A DNA stretch of 54,662 nucleotides, taken from NCBI GenBank assembly GCA_015060485.1, contig SUYI01000024.1:1-54662 (forward strand), read 5' to 3'. The position numbers and the translations under genes were made by a program. The notes under the pieces are model-generated. The model was given only the letters and a program-made list of their open reading frames with translations. It was not told the origin of the DNA and did no database searches. Positions within the stretch are counted from its first letter, which is position 1; each line of letters starts with the position of its first letter. Positions 7,109-15,695 of this stretch are shown one piece after another. This DNA is from Prevotella sp. GTDB taxonomy: Bacteria > Bacteroidota > Bacteroidia > Bacteroidales > Bacteroidaceae.

Positions 7109-8203
7109 ATGGAACAGAAGAAAATAACATTTGACAGTTTCGTACGAGGTTTTCTGGCCTTTGTAACCATAGTTGCCATCATCATGCTACTGAACAGGCT
7201 CAGTGGAGTGCTTCTGCCGTTCTTTCTGGCTTGGCTGATAGCATACATCCTATTCCCGCTGGTGAAATTCTTCCAGTATCGCTGTCACTTGAAATTCCGC
7301 ATAGCAGGCATCCTGTGTACGTTCCTGGTCGTTGGGCTTGTTCTGACGGGGCTCTTCATGCTGATGATTCCCCCCATCATTGAAGAAGGGACGCGCGTGA
7401 AAGAACTGGCCGAGGTATTTATTGCGAACAACGTCAACCTGAGCAACATCCCCGACATGCTGGAAGATTTCATCCACGAGCACTTCACCATGGACGATGT
7501 GAAGGCATTTGTCACTCAGGAGGGATTCATTGATACCATCAAACAGGGACTGCCTAAGATATGGGACATGATTACCCAGTCGCTGGGTATCGTGTCGAGC
7601 ATGATATCGATGACGATGGTGGCTATCTACACGTTATTTATCCTACTTGACTACGAGGCGATGGCCGAGGGTTGGGTGCCATTCCTGCCGGAGCGTTACC
7701 GCCCCTTTGCACAGAAACTGGTAAAGGACGTGGAACAGGGCATGAACCTCTATTTCCGCGGACAAGGACTGGTAGCGTTCAGTGTTGGTGTATTGTTCAG
7801 CATCGGATTCCTCATCATCGACTTCCCCATGGCCATCGGTCTGGGCATGTTCATCGGACTGCTCAACATGGTACCATACCTGCAATTAGTAGGATTCATA
7901 CCAACCATCTTGCTGGCAGTGGTCAAGGCCGCCGACACAGGACAGAGTTTCTGGATCATCATGCTGGCGGCAATCATCGTCTTTGCGGTGGTACAGATTA
8001 TTCAGGACACCATCCTGACACCTAGGATTATGGGACACGTCATGGGACTCAACCCAGCCATCATCCTTTTGTCGCTCTCCATCTGGGGCTCTCTGCTGGG
8101 CATTTTAGGCATGGTCATCGCACTGCCCATGACCACACTGCTCATCACTTATTACCAGCGATACGTCATCAATAAAAACAAAATCGACAAACCAAAAGAA
8201 TGA
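7109..8203 (+). CDS. AI-2E family transporter (PerM/YdiK-like membrane protein)
   Basis: A 364-residue inner-membrane protein with about eight hydrophobic segments: a pair near residues 12-50, one at 66-88, a polar insert (residues 95-150, helical, with NIPDMLEDFIHEHFTMDDV), then clusters from about 160 to 355. The C-terminal hallmark is the conserved GLLNMVPYLQLVGFIPTILL and the following IIQDTILTPRIMGHVMGLNP. Members transport varied solutes or act in ion homeostasis; the autoinducer-2 label is historical and the substrate here is unknown. The stop overlaps the start of the next gene (ATGA at 8200). Confidence 0.9.
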   Translation: MEQKKITFDSFVRGFLAFVTIVAIIMLLNRLSGVLLPFFLAWLIAYILFPLVKFFQYRCHLKFRIAGILCTFLVVGLVLTGLFMLMIPPIIEEGTRVKELAEVFIANNVNLSNIPDMLEDFIHEHFTMDDVKAFVTQEGFIDTIKQGLPKIWDMITQSLGIVSSMISMTMVAIYTLFILLDYEAMAEGWVPFLPERYRPFAQKLVKDVEQGMNLYFRGQGLVAFSVGVLFSIGFLIIDFPMAIGLGMFIGLLNMVPYLQLVGFIPTILLAVVKAADTGQSFWIIMLAAIIVFAVVQIIQDTILTPRIMGHVMGLNPAIILLSLSIWGSLLGILGMVIALPMTTLLITYYQRYVINKNKIDKPKE

Positions 8204-8943
8204 ACAATATGAAGAAAACCTTATCAACCCTTTGTCTGGCATTCCTCTTTTTGGGAATGGCTCATGCCCAGCAGCGTCAGACAGATATCTTTAAGACCAA
8301 ATCGGGCAAGGAAATCAAGTTCACCTGCATCAAGCATGCCACTTTCCAGATAGAATACGACGGACGCTATTTCTATGTGGATCCCGTGACCACGTTGAAG
8401 CCCCAGACTGACTATACCGTCATGCCACGTGCCAACTACATTTTCATCACCCATGAGCATGCAGACCACTTCGACCGCATGGCACTGACACAACTGGTAA
8501 CCACCAATACCATTGTGTTTACCAACTATAATGTGAGTCAGCAGTACCGCAATGCCCGCGTGCTGCAAAACGGCGACAGCATAGTCATCGCAGATGACGT
8601 GACCTTGAAGGCCGTACCAGCCTACAACTACACGGCAGGACGTACGCAGTATCACCCTAAAGGCAGGGATAATGGCTATATCCTGACCATCGACGGATTT
8701 CGCATCTATGTAGCAGGCGATACGGAGGACATCCCTGAGATGGCCGACATCCACGATATCGACATTGCTTTTCTGCCCTGTAATCAGCCTTACACTATGA
8801 CGGTAGAGCAGTTGGCAAAAGCGGCAAAGACCATCAAGCCCAAGGTGCTGTTCCCCTACCACTACAACGACACCCCGGTCAACAAGGCAAAACTGCTGTT
8901 AGGAGGTACGGGTATCGACGTCAGAATCCGTAACTATCAATAA
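8200..8943 (+). CDS. Secreted metallo-beta-lactamase-fold metal-dependent hydrolase
   Basis: A 247-residue protein with a signal peptide (MNNMKKTLSTLCLAFLFLGM, cleavage near AHA/QQ), so it is exported. The body is an UlaG/YtnP-like beta-lactamase fold: the zinc motif THEHADHFD (about residues 84-92), the aspartate in YVAGDTEDIPEM, and the C-terminal histidine in FPYHYND. Length is typical of the MBL-fold hydrolases that lack an extra domain. Translationally coupled to the upstream permease (4-bp overlap). Substrate unknown. Confidence 0.88.
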   Translation: MNNMKKTLSTLCLAFLFLGMAHAQQRQTDIFKTKSGKEIKFTCIKHATFQIEYDGRYFYVDPVTTLKPQTDYTVMPRANYIFITHEHADHFDRMALTQLVTTNTIVFTNYNVSQQYRNARVLQNGDSIVIADDVTLKAVPAYNYTAGRTQYHPKGRDNGYILTIDGFRIYVAGDTEDIPEMADIHDIDIAFLPCNQPYTMTVEQLAKAAKTIKPKVLFPYHYNDTPVNKAKLLLGGTGIDVRIRNYQ

Positions 8944-8966
8944 AAGGTAAAAAAGTAAAAAAATAT

Positions 8967-8997
8967 TTTGTTATTTACATTCTAATTCGTACCTTTG
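8967..8997 (+). promoter_or_regulatory. Promoter of sppA
   Basis: TTTG (8967-8970), 19-bp spacer, TACCTTTG (8990-8997), 26 bp before the sppA ATG at 9024. This is one of the cleanest consensus promoters in the window. A run of GTAAAAAA-like units precedes it directly after the upstream stop. Confidence 0.85.
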
Positions 8998-9023
8998 CGA
9001 AATATTATCAAACTATAAAAATT

Positions 9024-10799
9024 ATGAAAGAATTCCTGAAATACGTTTTGGCAACCGTTACGGGTATCATCCTCGTAACGATTATCATGGGAATCCTGTC
9101 AGTGATCTCACTGGTAGGTCTTGCTGCGTCGAGCGCCAGCACAACCAATGTGGAAGAGAACTCCGTTTTCACCTTAATGCTGTCCGGACAGTTGGACGAG
9201 CGCACGGAAGATAATCCGATAGCACAGCTGACGGGACAGGTCAGCGAGAACTTGGGTTTGGACAACATACTCAGCGCCATCCGCAAGGCCAAGGAAGACG
9301 AAAATATCAAAGGTATCTATATCGAGGCAGGTATATTCTCGTCTGACAGCCCAGCCTCATCACATGCCATCCGCCAAGCCCTGCTCGACTTCAAGAAAAG
9401 CGGCAAATGGATTGTGGCCTATGCAGACTCTTACGAGCAGTCCACCTATTACATATGTAGTGTAGCCGACAAGGTTTTCCTGAATCCTCAGGGTATGATC
9501 GACTGGCACGGACTGGCCTCCAATCCGTATTTCCTGAAGGACCTGCTGGCCAAGTTCGGTGTGAAGTACCAGCTCTGCAAAGTGGGCAAGTATAAGAGTG
9601 CTCCTGAGATGATGACTGCCGACAAGATGAGCGAGCCCAACCGCGAGCAGGTGACAGCCTACATCAACGGCATATGGCAAGTCATGCTGAAGGAGGTTTC
9701 TGACAGCCGTAAGATTCCCGTCGACTCATTGAACGCCTATGCCGACCGTTTCATCACGCTCAGCGAGCCTACAGACTACGTGAAGATGAAGATTGTCGAC
9801 AAGCTATTGTATACCAACGAGATCAAGGCTGAGATCAACAAGATGCTGAAGGCCGACGAAAAGGACGATATTAAACAATTGACACTGGCTGACATGGAAG
9901 GTGTCAAGGGACAGAAAAATGAGGGTGATCAGGTGGCCGTTTACTATGCCTATGGCGACATCGTCGACTCAGAAACGGGTGGTCTGACCCAGGACGGACA
10001 CAGCATCGTGGCCAACACCGTCTGCAAAGACCTCGAACGTCTGGCCAAGGACGACGATGTCAAAGCTGTCGTGCTACGCGTCAACTCCCCAGGCGGTTCT
10101 GCCTATGCCTCCGAACAAATCTGGAAATCAGTCGTAGACCTCAAGGCCAAGAAGCCTGTCGTGGTGTCTATGGGCGGCTATGCAGCTTCTGGTGGCTATT
10201 ACATCAGCTGTGCGGCAAACTACATCTATTCTGAACCTACCACCATCACCGGTTCTATCGGCATCTTCGGCATGTTCCCCGACTTCAGTGGTCTGCTGAC
10301 TGACAAACTGGGTGTTAAATTCGACGAGGTAAAAACCAACAAGTTTGCCGCCTTCGGCACGGTAGCCCGTCCGTTCAATGCCGAAGAGCTATCGTTGCTC
10401 GAATCGTATATCGGTCGCGGCTATGAGTTGTTCCGCAAGCGTGTAGCCGACGGACGCCATCAGACTGTAGAACAGATCGAGGAGATTGCCCAGGGACGCG
10501 TATGGTTGGGTAACGACGCCTTGAAAATCAAGCTGGTCGACGAGATTGGCAGTCTCGACAAAGCCATCGAAAAAGCTGCAAAACTCGCTAAGCTTGATGA
10601 GTATCATGCTACCAACTATCCTGAGGAGCCCAGCTGGTGGGAGAGTCTGATGAGCAGTATGGATTCCAAGGGCAGCTATCTGGACGGTCAGCTCAGAGAG
10701 ACGCTGGGCGAATACTACGAGCCGTTTCTGTTTGTCAAGAACATCAATCGCCACAGTGCCATTCAGGCCCGTCTGCCGTACTATGTGAACATTAAGTAA
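9024..10799 (+). CDS. sppA: Signal peptide peptidase SppA, 67-kDa type
   Basis: Membrane-bound serine protease that degrades cleaved signal peptides. The 591-residue protein has an N-terminal anchor (about residues 9-35) and two tandem SppA/ClpP-fold domains. The catalytic lysine is in the N-terminal domain (CKVGKYKSAPEMM, about residue 190) and the catalytic serine in the C-terminal domain (MGGYAASGGYYISCAA, about residue 390), as in the E. coli 67-kDa form. SGSIGIFG-like oxyanion region is present as TGSIGIFGMFPDFSG. Length matches the long type. Own consensus promoter; lpxK follows after 85 bp holding a palindrome and heptad array. Confidence 0.96.
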   Translation: MKEFLKYVLATVTGIILVTIIMGILSVISLVGLAASSASTTNVEENSVFTLMLSGQLDERTEDNPIAQLTGQVSENLGLDNILSAIRKAKEDENIKGIYIEAGIFSSDSPASSHAIRQALLDFKKSGKWIVAYADSYEQSTYYICSVADKVFLNPQGMIDWHGLASNPYFLKDLLAKFGVKYQLCKVGKYKSAPEMMTADKMSEPNREQVTAYINGIWQVMLKEVSDSRKIPVDSLNAYADRFITLSEPTDYVKMKIVDKLLYTNEIKAEINKMLKADEKDDIKQLTLADMEGVKGQKNEGDQVAVYYAYGDIVDSETGGLTQDGHSIVANTVCKDLERLAKDDDVKAVVLRVNSPGGSAYASEQIWKSVVDLKAKKPVVVSMGGYAASGGYYISCAANYIYSEPTTITGSIGIFGMFPDFSGLLTDKLGVKFDEVKTNKFAAFGTVARPFNAEELSLLESYIGRGYELFRKRVADGRHQTVEQIEEIAQGRVWLGNDALKIKLVDEIGSLDKAIEKAAKLAKLDEYHATNYPEEPSWWESLMSSMDSKGSYLDGQLRETLGEYYEPFLFVKNINRHSAIQARLPYYVNIK

Positions 10800-10828
10800 T
10801 TATAAACTTTTAATCGTTTCTATAGTAC

Positions 10829-10885
10829 GCTTTGTACCTTTAGGTCAAAGAAAGTTCAAGCATCAAATCTCAAAGTTCAAAGTCG
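10829..10885. repeat. Palindrome plus 5-unit heptad array upstream of lpxK
   Basis: A CTTTGTACCTTTAGGTCAAAG palindrome (10830-10850) is followed directly by 7-bp units AAAGTTC, AAGCATC, AAATCTC, AAAGTTC and AAAGTCG (10851-10885). The last base starts the GTG codon of lpxK. It is the same composite as at the pgi-HAD junction. Confidence 0.7.
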
Positions 10886-12060
10886 TGGAGGGCGATTTCA
10901 TCAAAATCAACAAGTGGCTACTGCCTCTGAGCTGGTGCTACGGAGTGGGCGTTAAGCTGCGCAACCTGTTATTCGAGACAGGGGTATTAAAGTCGCGTTC
11001 TTTCCAGATTCCAGTCATCTCCGTTGGCAACATCACTGTTGGCGGAACAGGCAAGACGCCCCATGTGGAGTTTCTGGTCAACATGCTGAAGGACTCCTTC
11101 AATGTGGCAGTGCTGAGCCGTGGATATAAACGCGAAAGCAAGGAGTTCATCATTGCCGACACCGACACGCCCATGCGTATGATTGGCGACGAACCCTACC
11201 AGATGAAGCATAAATTCGCCGGCGTAACCATTGCCGTTGACAAGGATCGCTGTCATGGGATAGAAAAACTCGTCGAAAACAACAGCAAACTTGATGTCGT
11301 TCTGCTCGACGATGCCTTCCAGCACCGTTACGTCAAGCCCGGCATCAACATCCTACTGGTAGACTATCACCGGCTGATTATCTACGACACCCTGTTGCCT
11401 GCCGGACGACTGCGCGAGCCGTTCCAAGGCAAAGACCGTGCCGACATCGTCATTGTCACCAAATGTCCGCAAGATCTGAAACCCATGGAGTATCGTGTCA
11501 TCACCAAGGCCATGAGTCTCTATCCCTATCAGCGGCTTTTCTTCTCCACCCTCGAGTACGACGACCTTCGTGCGGTATTCCCTGATAATCAGCATGCCAA
11601 GACGAGGCAGCTGGCTGACCTGAAAGACCATCATACCCTGCTGCTGACAGGTATCGGGTCGCCCCAGCAACTGGAACACGACCTCTCACCCGTCATCACC
11701 CATCTCGCCCCACTGGCCTTCTCTGACCATCATCAGTTCCGCAAGAAGGATATCCAGCTCATCAACGAGACCTTCAACGCCCTGCCCTCGCCCCGATGCA
11801 TTATTACCACCGAAAAGGACGTAACCCGTCTGAAGGATGCCGAGGGACTGAGCGAAGAAGTTAAGAAGAATCTTTATGTATTGCCTGTCCGCGTTAAGTT
11901 TATGCTGGATCAGGAAGAAGTGTTTAACCAACAAATAACAGGCTATGTACGAAAAAATTCAAGAAACAGCATCCTGGCTAAAGGCAAGGATGACAACAAG
12001 TCCAAAGACAGCCATAGTACTGGGAACCGGCCTCGGACAATTAGCTTCAGAAATAACTGA
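10885..12060 (+). CDS. lpxK: Tetraacyldisaccharide 4'-kinase (lipid A synthesis)
   Basis: Phosphorylates the lipid A disaccharide precursor at the 4' position on the inner membrane. Conserved start INKWLLPLSWCYGVG, then a Walker A variant GNITVGGTGKTPHVEF (about residues 48-63), the LDDAFQHRYVKP motif and LLPAGRLREPFQG. A GTG start at 10885 is used because no ATG lies between the repeat array and the conserved residues; the array may have displaced the original start. The reading frame continues 116 bp into punA in another frame, adding a low-complexity tail (KGKDDNKSKDSHSTGNRPRT) absent from the usual enzyme. Confidence 0.93.
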   Translation: MEGDFIKINKWLLPLSWCYGVGVKLRNLLFETGVLKSRSFQIPVISVGNITVGGTGKTPHVEFLVNMLKDSFNVAVLSRGYKRESKEFIIADTDTPMRMIGDEPYQMKHKFAGVTIAVDKDRCHGIEKLVENNSKLDVVLLDDAFQHRYVKPGINILLVDYHRLIIYDTLLPAGRLREPFQGKDRADIVIVTKCPQDLKPMEYRVITKAMSLYPYQRLFFSTLEYDDLRAVFPDNQHAKTRQLADLKDHHTLLLTGIGSPQQLEHDLSPVITHLAPLAFSDHHQFRKKDIQLINETFNALPSPRCIITTEKDVTRLKDAEGLSEEVKKNLYVLPVRVKFMLDQEEVFNQQITGYVRKNSRNSILAKGKDDNKSKDSHSTGNRPRTISFRNN

Positions 12061-12757
12061 CAAGTTCGAGATTCCCTACAGCGAAATTCCTAACTTCCCC
12101 GTGTCCACCGTCGAGGGCCACTCCGGCAAACTCATCTTCGGTAAGCTGGGCGGTGTCGACATCATGGCCATGCAAGGCCGCTTCCACTATTATGAAGGTT
12201 ACGACATGAAGCAGGTGACCTTCCCCACCCGAGTGATGTATGAGCTGGGCATCAAGACACTCTTCGTATCGAATGCCGCCGGTGGCATGAATCCCGCCTT
12301 CAAGATTGGCGACGTGATGATCATCACCGACCACATCAATTTCTTCCCCGAGCATCCGCTGCGTGGCAAGAACTTCCCTACGGGTCCACGTTTCCCTGAC
12401 ATGCACGAGACCTACGACATCAGCCTCATCAAGCTGGCCACACAGATTGCCAAGGAGAAGAACATCCGTCTCACCTATGGTGTCTATGTGGGCACACAGG
12501 GTCCCACATTCGAGACTCCCGCTGAGTACCGCATGTACCGCATGCTGGGTGGCGACGCTGTCGGCATGTCCACCGTTCCTGAGGTCATCGTTGCCCACCA
12601 TTGTGGCATCCGTACCTTCGGCGTCAGCGTCATCACCGATCTGGGCGGCTTCGACACCCCCGTCGAGGTGAGCCATGAGGAGGTCCAGGAGGCAGCCAAC
12701 AAGGCTCAGCCCATCATGACCGAGATCATGCGCGAAATGATTAAGCGCACCGCGTAA
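11945..12757 (+). CDS. punA: Purine nucleoside phosphorylase (trimeric, PNP class)
   Basis: Phosphorolyses inosine and guanosine to free base and ribose 1-phosphate. The 270-residue protein matches the low-molecular-mass trimeric family: phosphate-binding VLGTGLGQLAS (residues 25-35) and GRFHYYEGY, base-binding NAAGGMNPAFKIGDVM, the LRGKNFPTGPRF segment, YVGTQGPTFETPAEYRM and the purine-site Asn replaced region TDLGG. The start MYEKIQETASWLK matches the family N-terminus, so the 116-bp overlap with lpxK appears real rather than a start error. Confidence 0.95.
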   Translation: MYEKIQETASWLKARMTTSPKTAIVLGTGLGQLASEITDKFEIPYSEIPNFPVSTVEGHSGKLIFGKLGGVDIMAMQGRFHYYEGYDMKQVTFPTRVMYELGIKTLFVSNAAGGMNPAFKIGDVMIITDHINFFPEHPLRGKNFPTGPRFPDMHETYDISLIKLATQIAKEKNIRLTYGVYVGTQGPTFETPAEYRMYRMLGGDAVGMSTVPEVIVAHHCGIRTFGVSVITDLGGFDTPVEVSHEEVQEAANKAQPIMTEIMREMIKRTA

Positions 12758-12800
12758 CATGGTGTATTGCGGTTTTGCCGCAACAAAAAATGGTTTGTTT

Positions 12801-13913
12801 ATGGAAATAGCATCATTAGGAGAATTCGGCTTGATAGACCGCCTCACGCAGGACATCAAGCCTCAGAACGAATCTACCAAGTACGGCGTAGGCGACGACT
12901 GCGCCGTACTTCACTATCCCGACTCAGAGGTACTCGTCACTACCGACATGCTCATGGAGGGTGTCCACTTCGACCTGACCTATATCGACCTGCAGCATCT
13001 AGGCTGGAAGTCCGCCATGGTCAACATCAGCGATATCTTTGCCATGAACGGAACCCCGCGTCAGATGACCGTCTCACTGGCGCTTAGCAAGCGCTTCACT
13101 GTCGAGGACATGGAACAGTTCTTCAGCGGATTACGCATGGCTTGCGACAAATGGGGCGTCGACATTGTAGGTGGCGACACTACCAGCAGCTACACCGGAC
13201 TGGCCATCTCCATTACCTGCATTGGCGAAGCCCGCAAGGAAGACATCATCTATCGCAACGGAGCTCGTGAAACCGACCTCATTTGTGTTTCGGGCGACCT
13301 CGGTGCCGCCTATATGGGCCTGCAGCTCCTCGAGCGCGAGAAAGCCGTCTATTTCGGACAATTGGACGACCTGAACAAGAAGATTGCCGAAGCAAAAGCC
13401 AATGGCACTTACGAATCACAAAGTTCAAAGTTCAAAGTTCAAAGTTCAAAATTACAAGACTTCCAACCCGACTTCAGCGGCAAGGAATACCTCCTGCAGC
13501 GCCAACTCAAAACCGAGGCCCGCGGTGACATCATCCAGCGACTACGTAAAGCAGGCATTCGCCCTACAGCCATGATGGATATCAGCGACGGACTCTCCAG
13601 CGAGCTCATCCACATCTGCAAGCAGAGCCACGTTGGCTGTCGCATCTTCGAAAAGCAGATTCCCATCGACTACCAGACGGCAGTCATGGCCGAGGAGCTG
13701 AACATGAATGTCACCACCTGTGCCCTCAATGGCGGCGAGGACTACGAACTGCTCTTTACCGTTCCCATTGGCGACCACGAGAAGATACAGCAGTTGGACG
13801 ACATCCGCCTCATCGGACATATCACCCAGGAGAATCTCGGACATGTCCTCGTCACTCGCGACGACCAGGAATTCCAACTCAAAGCCCAGGGCTGGAACCC
13901 ATTAAACGGCTAA
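12801..13913 (+). CDS. thiL: Thiamine-monophosphate kinase, with repeat-derived insertion
   Basis: Phosphorylates thiamine monophosphate to the diphosphate cofactor. Motifs in order: YGVGDDCAVLHY, TTDMLMEGVHFDL, GWKSAMVNISDIFAMNG, DIVGGDTTSS, MMDISDGLSSELIH and GGEDYELLFTV. Start ATG at 12801 begins MEIASLGEFGLIDRL; the in-frame ATG at 12759 would add a tail encoded partly by a TTGCGG/CCGCAA hairpin and is less likely. Between about residues 205 and 220 the protein contains SQSSKFKVQSSKL, encoded by a five-unit CAAAGTT heptad array (13419-13453), in a loop that is shorter in the usual enzyme. The frame is kept, so the enzyme may still work. Confidence 0.93.
   Translation: MEIASLGEFGLIDRLTQDIKPQNESTKYGVGDDCAVLHYPDSEVLVTTDMLMEGVHFDLTYIDLQHLGWKSAMVNISDIFAMNGTPRQMTVSLALSKRFTVEDMEQFFSGLRMACDKWGVDIVGGDTTSSYTGLAISITCIGEARKEDIIYRNGARETDLICVSGDLGAAYMGLQLLEREKAVYFGQLDDLNKKIAEAKANGTYESQSSKFKVQSSKLQDFQPDFSGKEYLLQRQLKTEARGDIIQRLRKAGIRPTAMMDISDGLSSELIHICKQSHVGCRIFEKQIPIDYQTAVMAEELNMNVTTCALNGGEDYELLFTVPIGDHEKIQQLDDIRLIGHITQENLGHVLVTRDDQEFQLKAQGWNPLNG
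13419..13453. repeat. Heptad array, 5 units (CAAAGTT), inside thiL
   Basis: Four perfect CAAAGTT units and one CAAAATT unit, read in the thiL frame. It is the most regular array in the window and uses the same unit as the intergenic arrays before gpsA and lpxK. Confidence 0.85.
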
Positions 13914-13922
13914 AGAATCGAC

Positions 13923-13978
13923 AAAATCGGCCATTTTTCTAAAAAAATCACAGAAAAGTTTGGCCGATTCGATTTTTC
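13923..13978 (+). terminator. Terminator of thiL, overlapping tRNA-Phe promoter
   Basis: Outer arms AATCGGCCA (13925-13933) and TGGCCGATT (13961-13969) with an inner TTTTTCT/AGAAAA pairing, followed by CGATTTTTCTT. The right arm overlaps the -33 element of the tRNA promoter. Confidence 0.7.
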
Positions 13979-13990
13979 TTTGTACCTTTG
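13959..13990 (+). promoter_or_regulatory. Promoter of tRNA-Phe
   Basis: TTTG (13959-13962), 20-bp spacer, TACCTTTG (13983-13990), about 40 bp before the tRNA 5' end. Both boxes match the Bacteroidota consensus. Confidence 0.8.
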
Positions 13991-14029
13991 CACCCGCAAA
14001 AGAACAAAAGCGGTCTTTTACACATTGTT

Positions 14030-14102
14030 GGTGCCTTAGCTCAGTTGGTAGAGCATCGGACTGAAAATCCGTGTGTCCCCGGTTCGATTCCTGGAGGTAC
14101 CA
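14030..14102 (+). tRNA. tRNA-Phe (GAA anticodon)
   Basis: A 73-nt cloverleaf: acceptor GGTGCCT/AGGTACC with one G-T pair, D arm GCTC-AGTTGGTA-GAGC, anticodon arm TCGGA-CTGAAAA-TCCGT with anticodon GAA, a 5-nt variable loop, T arm CCCGG-TTCGATT-CCTGG and discriminator A. The CCA end is not encoded. It stands alone between its own promoter and terminator. Confidence 0.97.
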
Positions 14103-14121
14103 CTTTCCTCCTTTCATTATG

Positions 14122-14160
14122 AACCCCTGTCTCAGAGATTTCTCTAGCAGGGGTTTTTCT
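14122..14160 (+). terminator. Terminator of tRNA-Phe
   Basis: Arms AACCCCTG (14122-14129) and CAGGGGTT (14148-14155) with inner AGAGA/TCTCT pairing, followed by TTTCT. It lies 20 bp after the tRNA and may also serve the convergent hydrolase gene. Confidence 0.8.
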
Positions 14161-14202
14161 TTATTGGTTTTACTGTCAAGGCTCTGGGTGCGTCCCGTCA
14201 TC

Positions 14203-15459
14203 TTATTGTATTTGCCTCATCCACGCAACAATGTCGCCAAGCACCTCCGGCGAGATGGTTTCTTCTATCTGGCCATACTCGTTGGGAAGTCCTGTGGCAC
14301 AGTGCTGGAAGAGGTGGTTGAGCCCAGGATATTCCTTAATCAGATTCTTCTTTGATGGTGGCAACAGTAGCTTGAGGGCAGGCAGACACAACGTGGATAT
14401 CACCTGACAATCGTGATCGCCATTCAGAGCAAAAACAGGACAACGCGTCTTGCGGATATTGTCAGAAGGGTCGTAATCGTTAAACCAGTTTAACCAAGGC
14501 ATCTTCATGTTAGCTGCTGTCTGACGATATTTCTCAACTGTCATATTCGCAGGCATGCCTGAAAGGCTCAATATACGATTGCTTTGTGCTGCCAGCAAAG
14601 TGTCGCCCTTAACAGTTGGTCCTGCCAGCGAGACGATAAAATCGACTTTCTTCTGGGCGCCAAGCATGAAAGCGATAGTTCCTCCCTCGCTATGCCCTAG
14701 AATACCAACCTTGCTGAACGCTTTCTTGCTATGCAGAAATTCAATACCAGCAGCTGCATCACGGGCAAAGTCTTCTGAAGTAGCACTCTTTACGTCGCCT
14801 CCAACAGATTTGCCAGTAGCACGATCGTCGTAGCGTAGTGTGGCTATACCATTGCGTGCCAGATAGTCGGCAATAACCAGGAATGGCTTGTGGTTCATCA
14901 GCTCCTCATCCCGATTTTGCTGGCCGCTACCTGAGACAAACAGCAGAACCATAGGCTTCTTCTTCGCATTCTTGTCGTAACCCACAGGCCAAGTCAGTGT
15001 ACCTGCCAGCGTGGCACTATCTTTCTCGTTTTTAAATGTAACTTCCTCTGTTTCGTATGGGAAAGGTGGTTTGGGCTCCTGAGGGCGTTTTACCTCAGGT
15101 ACACCTTTTGTCAATACGAGAGGAATCTTCACACCCATCTGCGAGAAAGTACCATCGAGTTTTCCGTCTTTTAACTTGGCGCGGTAGGTGGCGCCAATGG
15201 ATTCCACCTTGACGGCGACAGAGTCGTCGGACAGGTACTCTTTATAGGCAGAAATACCTTTAGCACCCTGATCAGGGCTGTCTAATGAAGCCTTTACATA
15301 GCCATCAGCCTGCTCCAGATGGAGCACTAAAGTCAGCGACATGGCTCCCACTTTGAGTTTGCCTGACCACGAACCCTCCAATGCTGTTGTAGGTTGAACT
15401 TGCCCTTGGCATGTTAATGCAAAGAGAGCTGTCAGCAGCGTGATAATAGACTTCTTCAT
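14203..15459 (-). CDS. Exported alpha/beta hydrolase
   Basis: A 418-residue protein with a signal peptide (MKKSIITLLTALFALTCQG). An N-terminal beta-rich domain (about residues 20-125, GSWSGKLKVGAMSLTLVLHL...DGTFSQMGVKIPLVL) precedes an alpha/beta-hydrolase domain with VSGSGQQNRDE (oxyanion region), the nucleophile elbow GHSEGG (about residue 255), an acid in NGDHD and the catalytic histidine in GLNHLFQHC. The start at 15459 is chosen for the signal peptide; upstream in-frame codons overlap the Arc-type gene. Likely a periplasmic esterase or peptidase; substrate unknown. Confidence 0.85.
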   Translation of the reverse strand: MKKSIITLLTALFALTCQGQVQPTTALEGSWSGKLKVGAMSLTLVLHLEQADGYVKASLDSPDQGAKGISAYKEYLSDDSVAVKVESIGATYRAKLKDGKLDGTFSQMGVKIPLVLTKGVPEVKRPQEPKPPFPYETEEVTFKNEKDSATLAGTLTWPVGYDKNAKKKPMVLLFVSGSGQQNRDEELMNHKPFLVIADYLARNGIATLRYDDRATGKSVGGDVKSATSEDFARDAAAGIEFLHSKKAFSKVGILGHSEGGTIAFMLGAQKKVDFIVSLAGPTVKGDTLLAAQSNRILSLSGMPANMTVEKYRQTAANMKMPWLNWFNDYDPSDNIRKTRCPVFALNGDHDCQVISTLCLPALKLLLPPSKKNLIKEYPGLNHLFQHCATGLPNEYGQIEETISPEVLGDIVAWMRQIQ

Positions 15460-15500
15460 AATTTGGCTCTGTATATTTACCTCTTTTATATTTAGTTCGC

Positions 15501-15689
15501 TCATGATTCTTCTTCTGTTTTTGACGTGTGTTTCTTGGGTAGGCGTTTGGCCTTGCGGAGGGCCTCAGTGATAATCCACTGCAACTGGCCGTTGGTGCTG
15601 CGGAACTCGTCCGCAGCCCAAGCCTCTATTGCGTCCATCGTATCAGCATCAACGCGTAGGATGAAACTCTTCGTCTTCTTGTCCGCCAT
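15501..15689 (-). CDS. Arc-family ribbon-helix-helix DNA-binding protein
   Basis: A 62-residue protein. The N-terminal strand KSFILRVDADTMDAIEAWA followed by two helices (FRSTNGQLQWIITEALRKAKR) is the ribbon-helix-helix fold of Arc/MetJ-type repressors, which bind palindromic operators as dimers of dimers. It lies on the same strand between the SPFH gene and the hydrolase, separated from the SPFH stop by a heptad array. A perfect 17-bp palindrome at 16732-16748 in the SPFH promoter is a possible operator, which would make this an autoregulated group; that is inference. Confidence 0.85.
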   Translation of the reverse strand: MADKKTKSFILRVDADTMDAIEAWAADEFRSTNGQLQWIITEALRKAKRLPKKHTSKTEEES

Positions 15690-15695
15690 CTAATT

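Noticed and set aside
12759..12800. Earlier ATG for thiL adding 14 residues
   Set aside because: The added residues are encoded by a small TTGCGG/CCGCAA hairpin, and ThiL homology begins at MEIASLGEFG.
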